From Paenibacillus sp. 37 (GTDB lineage Bacteria > Bacillota > Bacilli > Paenibacillales > Paenibacillaceae), in NCBI RefSeq assembly GCF_008386395.1, contig NZ_CP043761.1, positions 5,890,001 through 5,954,000 of the forward strand: a DNA stretch of 64,000 bases. The letters are read 5' to 3'. The notes beneath the pieces are model-generated. The model had not been told where the DNA came from, did no database searches, and worked only from the letters and a program-made list of their open reading frames with translations. Shown piece by piece: positions 1 to 8,014 of this stretch. How positions within the stretch are numbered: position 1 is the first letter of the stretch; every line of letters starts with the position of its first letter. Both the position numbers and the translations under genes were made by a program.

Positions 1-307
1 CATGAATGCACTGAAGTATTCCTTTAAACCGGGCACAATTCATGTTCGAATGAGTGTGCAGCCTAATCACGTTACCATTGAAGTAGAGAATAAAGGCATG
101 CCTCTAACGATAGAACAAAAGAACAGACTGTTTGATCGCTTTTATAAGGTGGATTATTCGAGGAATAGCGAAGGCATTCAATCAGGATCTGGTCTGGGAC
201 TTTCTATTGCGAGAAACATTGCGGAGTTACATCAGGGGACTCTAACACTAGAACATACGCGTAACGTATTTATATTCCAACTAAGCTTGCTTTCTAACAC
301 CCAGTGA
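1..307 (+). CDS. Sensor histidine kinase, C-terminal fragment
   Basis: This is the end of a two-component sensor kinase that begins before the window. What remains is most of the HATPase_c ATP-binding domain. The N-box remnant (NALKYS) lies at the left edge, an F-box-like stretch (LFDRFYKVD) follows, and the glycine-rich G2 box (GSGLGLSIA) sits about 40 residues from the end. The usual D of the DxGxG motif is replaced in 'ENKGMP', a variant seen in some VanS/PhoR-like kinases. The domain would phosphorylate a histidine upstream of the window and pass phosphate to a cognate regulator, also outside. Substrate and signal cannot be judged. Confidence 0.85.
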   Translation, partial: MNALKYSFKPGTIHVRMSVQPNHVTIEVENKGMPLTIEQKNRLFDRFYKVDYSRNSEGIQSGSGLGLSIARNIAELHQGTLTLEHTRNVFIFQLSLLSNTQ

Positions 308-341
308 AACATCAATAGCATTGATAATGGAGGAAACCGCA

Positions 342-920
342 ATGAAAACATCCGAACCACTCCTTTTTCTGCAAGGATTCCTGAAGAACCCCAAACGAGT
401 AGGCAGTGTCCTCCCCAGTTCCAAATTTCTAGCCTGTAAAATCGTCCAGTCTGTACCATGGGATGAGGTTAGAACCATCGCTGAACTGGGGCCAGGAACA
501 GGAGCCATCACACGTCTCATGAGAGCACAATTACCGAAATCGGCAACCGTGTTTTTATTTGAAAGGGACCCCAAAATGAGAAGTAATCTGAAGAACACAT
601 ATCCTGAATTCATGTTCCATTCGAATGCATCTTATCTATCAAAAAGGATCAATCAAGAACATGTTCATCAGTTGGATAGCATCATTTGCGGACTGCCCTT
701 TTTTAATTTTTCCAGAGAAATGAGACAAAACATCCTGTCACAGATCCATACAGCGCTCCGACCTGGAGGCACATTAGTTTTATACCAGTACTCTCTTCAT
801 ATGAGGAAACACTTAGCTGAGTTATTTGAGATGGAGAAAATTCAATTTGTGCCTTTCAACTTTCCTCCTGTTTTTGTGTATGTTTGTCGTAAAAGACAAG
901 ATGAAGGACACACTCTATAA
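342..920 (+). CDS. Class I SAM methyltransferase, phospholipid N-methyltransferase-like
   Basis: A 192-residue class I SAM-dependent methyltransferase. The SAM-binding motif I is ELGPGTGAIT near residue 47. The start region (FLKNPKRVGSVLPSS) and the later 'GLPFFNF' motif resemble the PmtA/phospholipid N-methyltransferase and rRNA-dimethylase-like group. The ATG at 342 is chosen because GGAGG lies eight bases upstream; an upstream in-frame TTG has no such site. It follows the kinase gene by 34 bases on the same strand, so the two may be cotranscribed. Methylation of a membrane lipid is an inference from family resemblance; a small-molecule or RNA substrate is possible. Confidence 0.75.
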   Translation: MKTSEPLLFLQGFLKNPKRVGSVLPSSKFLACKIVQSVPWDEVRTIAELGPGTGAITRLMRAQLPKSATVFLFERDPKMRSNLKNTYPEFMFHSNASYLSKRINQEHVHQLDSIICGLPFFNFSREMRQNILSQIHTALRPGGTLVLYQYSLHMRKHLAELFEMEKIQFVPFNFPPVFVYVCRKRQDEGHTL

Positions 921-924
921 ATGT

Positions 925-1707
925 TTAATGTCCTGTCTTGTCCTGTGAGGATCTAATCATGCGGGTCATCATCTTGCGCGGCAACAACCGCGGCATAAAC
1001 GCGATGAATCGGTTTCGAGCACCAGGCATAATTAACGTCTTGCCACGTAAGAAGCCTTGATACCCTTCTTCAGCCACCTGTCCCGCTTCCATGATTGGGC
1101 CCTGCAACATCTTCGAGACACCCATACCCGAACGATCAACAAATCCGGTAGATGTCAGACCTGGACACAGTGCCGTTACCGTAACGCCCGTTCCGTTTAC
1201 TTCATTCTCCAAAGCCTCAGTGAACGATAGCACGTATGCCTTTGTTGCATAATATACCGACATCATCGGTCCAGGGAAAAAACCTACCAACGAAGCCACA
1301 TTCATCACACCGCCGTGTCCACGTTGTATCATATCCGGCAAGAATAGCTTGGTCATGACGGTTAAAGCCTTGATATTCACGTCAATCATATTAACTTCTT
1401 GTTCCAGTTCCGTTTCCATAAACATCCCGAACAGACCGAAACCTGCTTTGTTGACAAGATAGTCAACAACAATCCCCTTTTCCTTCAGCTCATGATAAAT
1501 TTCCTGTGGTACCCCTGGTGCCGCAACATCTTTGGCAATAACCGTCGCCTGAATGCCATACTTTTTCTGATACTCCTGAGCTAGATCCTGTATTTTACCC
1601 TCGCTTCGTGCTACCAGCACAATATGATGTCCACCTTTGGCAAACCGATCTGCTAACTCTTTACCAATCCCACCCGATACCCCTGTGATTAGAACTGTCT
1701 TTCTCAT
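925..1707 (-). CDS. Short-chain dehydrogenase/reductase (SDR)
   Basis: A 260-residue classical SDR. The N-terminal nucleotide-binding motif is TGVSGGIG, and the catalytic YxxxK is in 'YYATK' with a serine in 'VASLVG' upstream. The usual NNAG motif reads NKAG, a small deviation. Such enzymes reduce or oxidise carbonyl/alcohol groups with NAD(P)H in the cytoplasm; the substrate is unknown. The start has a GAGAGGCAGG ribosome site. It is the last gene of a minus-strand run containing a TetR regulator, and an operator-like palindrome at 1761-1774 lies just upstream, so the regulator may control it. It converges with the methyltransferase gene, only four bases away. Confidence 0.85.
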   Translation of the reverse strand: MRKTVLITGVSGGIGKELADRFAKGGHHIVLVARSEGKIQDLAQEYQKKYGIQATVIAKDVAAPGVPQEIYHELKEKGIVVDYLVNKAGFGLFGMFMETELEQEVNMIDVNIKALTVMTKLFLPDMIQRGHGGVMNVASLVGFFPGPMMSVYYATKAYVLSFTEALENEVNGTGVTVTALCPGLTSTGFVDRSGMGVSKMLQGPIMEAGQVAEEGYQGFLRGKTLIMPGARNRFIAFMPRLLPRKMMTRMIRSSQDKTGH

Positions 1708-1760
1708 ATCGTTACCTGCCTCTCTTTTCTATAAAATATGTTTCATCTGGAACATTAATT

Positions 1761-1774
1761 AGAATGGACGTTCT
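1761..1774. promoter_or_regulatory. Operator-like palindrome upstream of SDR gene
   Basis: A 14-bp dyad (AGAATGGACGTTCT) matching 11 of 14 positions of the perfect palindrome at 5694-5707. It lies between the TetR gene and the downstream SDR gene. It is inferred to be a second binding site for the TetR-family regulator encoded at 1794-2372. Confidence 0.4.
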
Positions 1775-1793
1775 ATAATGGTGAAAAAATAGA

Positions 1794-2372
1794 CTACTTC
1801 AGTATGAGATCCATAGATAGTGTCGATATACGAAGAAGTTTTTCCTTTGTCGTTGAAGTCTTGGCCATCACCCTTAGCCCAACCCCTACATTATGCAGAT
1901 ATTCCGCCAATACCTCGGCGTTGTACTCCGTTGTGAATTCATCTTCTTGCTGTCCCCACACCATAATGTCCTTGATTAGTTTCTCCGTATTTGCAAACAT
2001 CTCCGTTGATCGGTTGTTCATGTCTTCATCGCGTGACGCCAATTCTACCGTCGAATTAACAATGAAGCAGCCTGATGCTGGAGATTCCTCTCCATGCATT
2101 AAAGAACAAAATATAAACTGAAGTGCTTCCGTTGCCGTTTTGGAACGCTTTACGCCTGCTACAAGGGCAGAGCTGATTTTGTGATCATACAGATCTACTG
2201 ACTTCAGAAACAAGGTATGTTTATCGCCAAATGTGTCATACAAGCTTTTACGATGAATTCCCATATGATTAACCAGCTCCGTCATAGACGTCTTCTCATA
2301 GCCTTGTTCCCAAAAAAGTCTCATCGCTTTATCCAGTACAACAGACTCATCGAACTCTTTGCTTCTCGCCAT
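1794..2372 (-). CDS. TetR/AcrR family transcriptional regulator
   Basis: A 192-residue TetR-family repressor. The helix-turn-helix is near residues 25-50 (MTELVNHMGIHRKSLYDTFG), and the rest is an all-helical ligand-binding domain. AGGAGGGAAG precedes the ATG. The gene sits inside a cluster of redox enzymes (two SDRs, an old-yellow-enzyme, an MDR), so it probably senses an electrophile or small organic compound and controls these neighbours; this is inferred from context. Two similar palindromes at 1761-1774 and 5694-5707 are candidate operators. The ligand is unknown. Confidence 0.9.
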   Translation of the reverse strand: MARSKEFDESVVLDKAMRLFWEQGYEKTSMTELVNHMGIHRKSLYDTFGDKHTLFLKSVDLYDHKISSALVAGVKRSKTATEALQFIFCSLMHGEESPASGCFIVNSTVELASRDEDMNNRSTEMFANTEKLIKDIMVWGQQEDEFTTEYNAEVLAEYLHNVGVGLRVMAKTSTTKEKLLRISTLSMDLILK

Positions 2373-2433
2373 TAGCTTCCCTCCTGTTCAGAAAACGAAC
2401 ATTGAATAACATACGTATGATCTTAACGAGCCT

Positions 2434-3432
2434 TTAAAAGGTAAGAATGATTTTGCCCTGAGAGTGACCCGTTGATACTTTGTTCAATGCCTTTTCAATG
2501 TCCTCAAACGTATACGTAGAATCGATCGAAGGGTTAATGTCTTCTTTTTCCACAAGAGCTGTGATTTCTTGCAATTGAACTCCACTGGAGTGCACGAATA
2601 AAAAACGATATTCATTTTGATTCTTACGCGCTAAAGAATCCAGGCGTGCACCTACGAGACCGAATAATGCTCTTTTCCACAACGGGAATTGACTGTCCAC
2701 TGCAAAGCGATAATTGGGTCCAGCCTTTAAAGAAACTAATTTGCCCTGTGGTTTCAAAATGCTCAGTTCAGCTTTGATCTCATCCGCGCCCAAAGTGTCA
2801 ATTACATAATCGATATCGGACAGAATGTCAGCATAATGTTGAGTTTTATAATCAATGAATTGATCTGCTCCAATAGATAGTGCACGTGCTCTGCCTCTTT
2901 CGCTTCCACTTGTAATCACTGTTAATCCCATGGACTTGGCAATCGGGATGGCCATCGCACCGAATCCACCAGTTCCACCAGGAATAAACAACTTTTTATT
3001 CGGTTCAGCTCGGAGTACATCATGTAATGCTTGATACGCGGTCAGGGCAGTAAGGGGTACCGCCGCAGCTTCAATAAAGGACAAATTCTCCGGCATTATG
3101 GACAAAGCATCCTCATGCACAGCTGCATATTCAGCAAAAGCACCAATTTTATTTATTGGCAACCTGGCATAGACTGAATCCCCCACTTTAAATTTCAAAA
3201 CATCATCACCGACGGCTTCAATGACACCGGATAGTTCATTCCCTAAAGTTAAAGGTAACGCATAGTCGGCAATCATCCGAACACTGCCATTCATATTCAA
3301 GATATCCAGCGGATTTACACCCGCTGCTTTTACTCTGACAAGGACCTCATGGCTCTGAATCTGAGGTATCTCGATATTATTGATCTCCACTTGGATTTTT
3401 TTGGAGTATTTCTGTATTTGAGCTGCTTTCAT
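2434..3432 (-). CDS. Zinc-independent MDR oxidoreductase (quinone reductase-like)
   Basis: A 332-residue medium-chain dehydrogenase. It has the GroES-like N-terminal fold (VKAAGVNPLDILNMNG) and a Rossmann NADP-binding segment (GGTGGFGAMA near residue 153). No cysteine cluster for structural zinc is visible, pointing to the quinone oxidoreductase/YhdH-like branch. These use NADPH to reduce quinones or enones. Two adjacent ATG codons follow GAGG; the second has the better spacing and is used here, while the first adds one methionine. A MITE-like repeat begins about 30 bases upstream and separates this gene from the reductase at 3740-4825, so it may have altered its expression. Confidence 0.88.
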   Translation of the reverse strand: MKAAQIQKYSKKIQVEINNIEIPQIQSHEVLVRVKAAGVNPLDILNMNGSVRMIADYALPLTLGNELSGVIEAVGDDVLKFKVGDSVYARLPINKIGAFAEYAAVHEDALSIMPENLSFIEAAAVPLTALTAYQALHDVLRAEPNKKLFIPGGTGGFGAMAIPIAKSMGLTVITSGSERGRARALSIGADQFIDYKTQHYADILSDIDYVIDTLGADEIKAELSILKPQGKLVSLKAGPNYRFAVDSQFPLWKRALFGLVGARLDSLARKNQNEYRFLFVHSSGVQLQEITALVEKEDINPSIDSTYTFEDIEKALNKVSTGHSQGKIILTF

Positions 3433-3463
3433 CATTTATCCTCTTCCTTTGCTTATAAACTAT

Positions 3464-3687
3464 ATAAGTTGAACTAAAGATTATTTACACTGACACTACG
3501 ATGACAGAACAACCCTCCAATCGCTGTTATCCCCAGATTTTTTTGATCCCCTTTCTAAAGGGAAAATCCGGTGATAAAGGCGAGGTGTATGCTTCCGAAG
3601 TAGCTTTCTTTCAGAAAGCTTGTAGCTTCGCTTTTTCAGGTTCTTTCTGTCCTCTACGTTATCGTGTAAATGATTAGTTCAACTTAT
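3464..3687. repeat. MITE-like 224-bp repeat, copy A
   Basis: A 224-bp non-coding element ending in inverted repeats: ATAAGTTGAACTAA at the left and its exact complement at the right, followed by a less exact TTTACA extension. A second copy of the same length and very similar sequence lies at 47371-47594. The interior holds internal hairpins, one around TTATCCCC...GGTGATA and one around AGCTTTCTTTCAGAAAGCT. No ORF is present. It fills most of the gap between the old-yellow-enzyme gene and the MDR gene. Terminal repeats, equal length and lack of coding capacity fit a miniature inverted-repeat element. Confidence 0.8.
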
Positions 3688-3739
3688 GTAGGAACATGGC
3701 GCGCAATGTTCAGTTGTACACCATGCTCCATGGTTGGTG

Positions 3740-4825
3740 CTAGTGTTGCCCCTCTTGCGACTTTAATTCTTCCAACGTAGGATAATCCGTGTAGCCCTTA
3801 CTTCCTAATCCAAAGAAGGTTGTCGGATCTGCTTCATTGAGTGGCGCACCTTGTTGAAGTCGTTCCACCAAATCTGGATTAGCTAAGGACCATATACCTA
3901 CAGGTACCACATCAGCGAGACCACGATCTAAATCGACACTGAGATCCTCCAACGTTCTTCCAGCCCGATTGACCAACAATGGATTTTGCCAGATCGAACG
4001 AATGTCTTGCAACAGGTTCTCATCTCCAAGATGCATAACATGAAGGTAAGCCAAATCCAATTGAGCCAATTCTTCTACAAGATAGCGATAGAGTTCAGGA
4101 CCTTGTTCACCATCCTGAATACCGCCCAGTGGTGTCCCAGGCGAAATTCGGAAGCCAGTTCGTTCTGCACCTATTTCCTCCACGATGGCTTTCGTTACTT
4201 CAATTGCGAAGCGAGCACGATTTTTAATAGACCCGCCATACTCATCTGTCCGTGTATTTGAATTTTCTCCGAAGAACTGATTGATCAAGTATCCGTTGGC
4301 CCCATGAATCTCAATGCCATCCGCCCCTGCTTCGATCGCTGCGGCTGCTGCTTTTCGGAAATCGGAGATGGTCGTTTGAATATCCTCCTGACTCAGTTCA
4401 CGGGGAACGGGGATATCCTGCATCCCTGTAGCCGTAAACATTTTTACACCCGGTGCGATTGCTGATGGAGCAACCGGTTGACGATGATGCGGGGTATTGT
4501 CCGGATGTGACATGCGACCCGCATGCATTAATTGGATGTACACATATCCGCCAGCTTCATGCACCCCATCCGTTACCTTTTTCCATCCATTAATATGCTT
4601 GTCCGTATAAATGCCCGGTGACCATAAGTAACCCTGTCCATCGTCGGAAGGTTGTGTTCCTTCCGTAATCAGAAGTCCCATCGTTGCACGCTGAGCATAA
4701 TAAAGTGCCGCCAACTCTCCAGGTGTACCATCTTCTTGTGCTCGACTGCGTGTCATAGGGGCCATCGCTAGTCGATGAGGCAATTCCATGTTGCCAACCT
4801 TTGTTTTACTCCATATCTTTTTCAA
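3740..4825 (-). CDS. Old yellow enzyme-family alkene reductase (NADH:flavin oxidoreductase)
   Basis: A 361-residue FMN-dependent TIM-barrel reductase of the OYE/NemA family. It reduces activated C=C bonds or nitro compounds with NAD(P)H. Motifs are APMTRSRA near the N-terminus, the active-site HGANGYLINQF with the His/Asn pair that binds the substrate carbonyl, and NTRTDEYGGS. The length is normal for the family. Translation appears to start at a TTG, since GAGGAG lies at good spacing and the next residues (KKIW) lead into the barrel. It lies 62 bases after the SDR gene at 4888-5646 with no terminator between, so the two likely form an operon for electrophile or enone detoxification. Confidence 0.92.
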   Translation of the reverse strand: MKKIWSKTKVGNMELPHRLAMAPMTRSRAQEDGTPGELAALYYAQRATMGLLITEGTQPSDDGQGYLWSPGIYTDKHINGWKKVTDGVHEAGGYVYIQLMHAGRMSHPDNTPHHRQPVAPSAIAPGVKMFTATGMQDIPVPRELSQEDIQTTISDFRKAAAAAIEAGADGIEIHGANGYLINQFFGENSNTRTDEYGGSIKNRARFAIEVTKAIVEEIGAERTGFRISPGTPLGGIQDGEQGPELYRYLVEELAQLDLAYLHVMHLGDENLLQDIRSIWQNPLLVNRAGRTLEDLSVDLDRGLADVVPVGIWSLANPDLVERLQQGAPLNEADPTTFFGLGSKGYTDYPTLEELKSQEGQH

Positions 4826-4887
4826 TTGGATGTACTCCTCTTCTTATTTGAAATTTGGTGAAAGATGTATTGGTGGATGCTTCTGAA

Positions 4888-5646
4888 TTAACCTAGTTCT
4901 GAAATCACCGGGTAGATTGCACCTGTAAGTTGGAAATCATAGTTCTGGTCTACAATCCCCACAACCACATCGTTGCGATCATACAGATCGATCATGAAGC
5001 CTGCCATTTCTTTAGCAGTATGATATTTGGACATATTCGCTTTGTAATCAAATCCTTCAGCATCTATTGATTTTTGTACAAATTCTGTTTCCGTGATCGC
5101 TGGTGCCAGGATCTTCGCTTTTAGTTTTGCACCTTTCAGATCCAGTTCACTGGCAAGACCTTCGGTGAAGGCACTTACGTAGTATTTTGATGCAGAATAA
5201 GCTACACTGCCTACAGCAATGGCATATCCAAGTGCGGATGAGACGTTAATCAATTGTGTCCCTTCGACATTCGCATAATCTCGCACATACAGTGTAGAAA
5301 GGATGGTCAACGATTCGATGTTAACACGCAGCATGGTCTCCACTTTATCCAAATTCTGTTCAGCAATGAACGAGCCTTCTCCAAGCCCTGCATTGTTGAT
5401 CCAAGTCTCAATTTCATATTCCTTCAAATCGTTATATAGCGTGTACGCCTCTGCGCTAACAGACAGGTCACTTGTGTGAACGATAACACTCACATTAGGA
5501 TCGATACCCTGAATAGTCGATTTAAGCTCTTCAAGCTTATCTAATCTTCTAGCTACCAAAATCAAGTGTTTGCCCCGTGCTGCAAATGCCAATGCCGTTT
5601 CATATCCAATCCCTGAACTTGCTCCTGTAATTACGGTGTATTTCAT
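4888..5646 (-). CDS. Short-chain dehydrogenase/reductase (SDR)
   Basis: A 252-residue classical SDR with an intact TGASSGIG nucleotide-binding motif, NNAG, a catalytic serine in NVSSALG, and YSASK. It belongs to the same family as the SDR at 925-1707 but is not a near-identical duplicate. GAGGGAGAG precedes the ATG. It is the first gene of the minus-strand redox cluster, and a perfect 14-bp palindrome lies about 50 bases upstream, so it is likely the most directly regulated gene of the group. Its substrate is not predictable from sequence. Confidence 0.88.
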   Translation of the reverse strand: MKYTVITGASSGIGYETALAFAARGKHLILVARRLDKLEELKSTIQGIDPNVSVIVHTSDLSVSAEAYTLYNDLKEYEIETWINNAGLGEGSFIAEQNLDKVETMLRVNIESLTILSTLYVRDYANVEGTQLINVSSALGYAIAVGSVAYSASKYYVSAFTEGLASELDLKGAKLKAKILAPAITETEFVQKSIDAEGFDYKANMSKYHTAKEMAGFMIDLYDRNDVVVGIVDQNYDFQLTGAIYPVISELG

Positions 5647-5693
5647 CTCATTCTCTCCCTCATATTCTTTAGATTAGTGTAATTTCAGTTTTG

Positions 5694-5707
5694 AGAACGA
5701 TCGTTCT
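5694..5707. promoter_or_regulatory. Perfect 14-bp palindrome, probable TetR operator
   Basis: AGAACGATCGTTCT is a perfect dyad upstream of the first gene of the redox cluster. A related dyad (AGTTAG-AA-CTAACT) and a further GAACG motif follow within 70 bases. Position and symmetry suggest the operator of the cluster's TetR regulator; not tested. Confidence 0.5.
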
Positions 5708-5821
5708 TTATTATGCAAAAAAAACAGTTAGAACTAACTTGCTGTTAGCATATCATTTCTAGAACGAACAGTAAAGAATTATTTGTTTAAAGAATATGCT
5801 TCGAACGCACTCACATGAGAA

Positions 5822-5872
5822 TTAAAAAAGACTGGAATTGGTTTAATCAATCTTCAACCAGTATCCAGTCTT
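5822..5872 (-). terminator. Rho-independent terminator after the RNA methyltransferase
   Basis: Inverted arms AAGACTGGA/TCCAGTCTT with a T-run on the minus strand, just past the stop of the gene at 5909-6724. Confidence 0.75.
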
Positions 5873-5908
5873 CATACATTTTTCACAAAATATTAGCTAT
5901 ATTACTAC

Positions 5909-6724
5909 CTACACCATCCGCTGTCTCATGGCCTCAAACAACAGAATCGTTGCCGCCATTGCCGCGTTAAGCGACTCTGCCTGTCCCTGCATCGGGATCG
6001 TAATCGCATCATCCACCAAACTTGCCGTAGCGTCCGAGATACCCTTGCCTTCGTTACCAATGACAAGCCATACCGACTGCGTAAAATCATAACTATAACA
6101 TGAATGCTCTGCCTGCAAAGAAGTACTTACCAGCTTCACGCCCGCTGCCTTCGCTTCGGGAAGCAAGGATTCCAACTGGCCCTCCACAATGGGCAAATGA
6201 AACAATGACCCCATCGTCGAACGAATCGTCTTCGGGTTATATACATCAGCACAGCCCGCGCCAAGTACGACCCCAGCTGCACCAGCTGCATCCGCACTAC
6301 GAATAATGGTTCCTACATTCCCTGGGTCTTGCACTCCGTCCAGCACCACAACAAGCCCGCGCGCTCCGGCAATCAGGCTTTCCAGCGGCTCACTGCCTTT
6401 ACGCACAATTGCGAATACAGGCTGCGGTGTCATCGTATCCGTACATTTGGCGATAACCGCTGGAGATACACTGACCCACTCCACACGCTGTAGCGGATTC
6501 TCAAGTCCGGCGAGTTCGCTAGGTACGCCTTGCTCTCCGTCGTACACAATGCACTCCAGATCTGCTCCGGCGCGCAACGCTTCCTGTACCAGATGAATGC
6601 CCTCAATGATATATTTATGTTGACGGGTACGATGCTTTTTCTCCAGCAGCTGTGCCCATTCTTTTACACGTGTATTTTGCGGTGATACAATATCCATCTT
6701 TCCATCCTTCCCATCTGCATCCAT
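5909..6724 (-). CDS. TrmH/SpoU-family RNA 2'-O-methyltransferase
   Basis: About 272 residues. The N-terminal substrate-binding part (RQHKYIIEGIHLVQEAL) is followed by the knotted SPOUT catalytic domain with its three motifs: GVQDPGNVGTIIRSADA, GNEGKGIS and SLNAAMAATI. It would transfer a methyl group from SAM to a ribose 2'-OH in rRNA or tRNA. It resembles B. subtilis YsgA. The start is uncertain. The ATG at 6724 overlaps the stop of the K+ channel regulator (ATGA), suggesting translational coupling; a GTG one codon upstream and an ATG at 6697 are also possible. A terminator follows. Confidence 0.9.
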   Translation of the reverse strand: MDADGKDGKMDIVSPQNTRVKEWAQLLEKKHRTRQHKYIIEGIHLVQEALRAGADLECIVYDGEQGVPSELAGLENPLQRVEWVSVSPAVIAKCTDTMTPQPVFAIVRKGSEPLESLIAGARGLVVVLDGVQDPGNVGTIIRSADAAGAAGVVLGAGCADVYNPKTIRSTMGSLFHLPIVEGQLESLLPEAKAAGVKLVSTSLQAEHSCYSYDFTQSVWLVIGNEGKGISDATASLVDDAITIPMQGQAESLNAAMAATILLFEAMRQRMV

Positions 6725-7386
6725 CACTTCGGATATGCAAGCTCCATTTTCGTCAAATGATCCTTGTGACCTACAATGATCAGCACATCTCCAGCTTCGA
6801 TCCGGTCCTCCGCGTACGGCGAGATGTTCATTGAATTCCCACTGCGGATCGCCATCACATTACAACCAAAACGTGCACGAATGTTTAATTCCATCAGGTT
6901 TTTGCCGATCATCTGCTCGGAAGCTCTCATCTCCAGAATGCTGTAATCCTCAGACAATTCGATGTAATCCAGTATATTAGGTGAGGTCAGATGATGGGCT
7001 ACGCGCAGTCCCATATCCCGCTCAGGATAGATGACTTTATCCGCCCCAATCTTCTGCAATACCTTACCATGAAGCTCATTTTGAGCTTTTACGATCAGCA
7101 CCGGTACACCCATATCTTTCAATATCAATGTTGTCAGAATACTCGCTTGTATATCTTCACCAATTGCCACAACGACAACGTCGAAATTTCGTATGCCCAG
7201 CGCACGCAGCGCTTCTTCATCTGTTGAATCTGCCGATACCGCATGGGTCACCACATTGGACATTTCCTGAGTCCGCTGCTCGTCCGCATCAATTGCCAGC
7301 ACATCGAATCCCATACCGCTCAGTGCATTGGCAACACTTGATCCGAACCGTCCCATGCCAATTACGGCATACTGTTTCTTGGCCAT
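6724..7386 (-). CDS. ktrA: KtrA/TrkA-type K+ uptake regulatory subunit
   Basis: A 220-residue cytoplasmic RCK protein. An N-terminal Rossmann RCK_N domain (VIGMGRFGSSVANAL) binds nucleotide, and an RCK_C domain occupies the last 80 residues. It forms the gating ring of a Ktr/Trk potassium channel; the membrane partner (ktrB) is not in the window. The length matches B. subtilis KtrA/KtrC. The ATG at 7386 is chosen because the conserved motif begins at once and GGGAGG is upstream; a longer frame adds a non-conserved leader. It overlaps the RNA methyltransferase start by one base. Distinguishing KtrA from KtrC is not possible here. Confidence 0.88.
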   Translation of the reverse strand: MAKKQYAVIGMGRFGSSVANALSGMGFDVLAIDADEQRTQEMSNVVTHAVSADSTDEEALRALGIRNFDVVVVAIGEDIQASILTTLILKDMGVPVLIVKAQNELHGKVLQKIGADKVIYPERDMGLRVAHHLTSPNILDYIELSEDYSILEMRASEQMIGKNLMELNIRARFGCNVMAIRSGNSMNISPYAEDRIEAGDVLIIVGHKDHLTKMELAYPK

Positions 7387-7553
7387 TAGGGTCTTAACCT
7401 CCCGCTGCACTTCAGCATGACGCATCATTACGGATACCCATGCTAACGTAAATAATCCTTCGTAGTATACCACAAAGCCTGATAAACTTGAATGCGCTCG
7501 CGCTTCCCAGGGAACAGTATTAGAGCAGCCGAATATACGAGGAGGGAATTGCG

Positions 7554-7787
7554 ATGCCCATTACATTAAGCCTGCGTGAAGCGATTGTTCATAAAGTTCA
7601 TGACAAGAGTGATGATCAGCTCCGGGAGATGATTGAAGGTTCAGTGGATGGACCGGAAGCTGCATTACCTGGACTTGGCGCCATTTTCGAGATGATCTGG
7701 AAGAACACAGAACCTGCCAAGCAGGAAGAACTCATTCAAATCGCGCAGGAGCATCTGCACACCATTCCCGTTCAACCGCTTCGTTAA
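7554..7787 (+). CDS. sspI: Small acid-soluble spore protein SspI
   Basis: A 77-residue protein matching the minor acid-soluble spore protein I family: LREAIVHKVHDKSDDQLREMIEGS and the central LPGLGAIFE motif are diagnostic. It is made in the forespore and found in the spore core; family members are expressed late under sigma-G. AGGAGGG precedes the ATG. The presence of this gene shows the organism is an endospore former. A terminator follows about 110 bases downstream. Confidence 0.95.
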   Translation: MPITLSLREAIVHKVHDKSDDQLREMIEGSVDGPEAALPGLGAIFEMIWKNTEPAKQEELIQIAQEHLHTIPVQPLR

Positions 7788-7900
7788 TCGAAGCATTGAA
7801 GGGTAAGGTAACCATCAAACCGTTTGTTCTGTCTGCAAAAGAAAGCTTTCCCTTATTCGGCTGGTTATACCCGCCTCCAAGTAAGGTGTATAGCAATAGA

Positions 7901-7935
7901 TCCCTCCGCCAATTGGCAGAGGGATCTTATTTATA
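7901..7935 (+). terminator. Probable terminator after sspI
   Basis: Arms GATCCCTC/GAGGGATC with an inner GCC/GGC pair and an AATT loop, then TTATTTAT. It lies between the convergent genes sspI and prfC and might serve both. Confidence 0.6.
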
Positions 7936-8014
7936 ACAAGATCTATCTCATCACATGAACTTGTCGCGTTTAACTAACCTTTTAACAATATCCACGAAAG
8001 ACTTCCGTCTTCAC

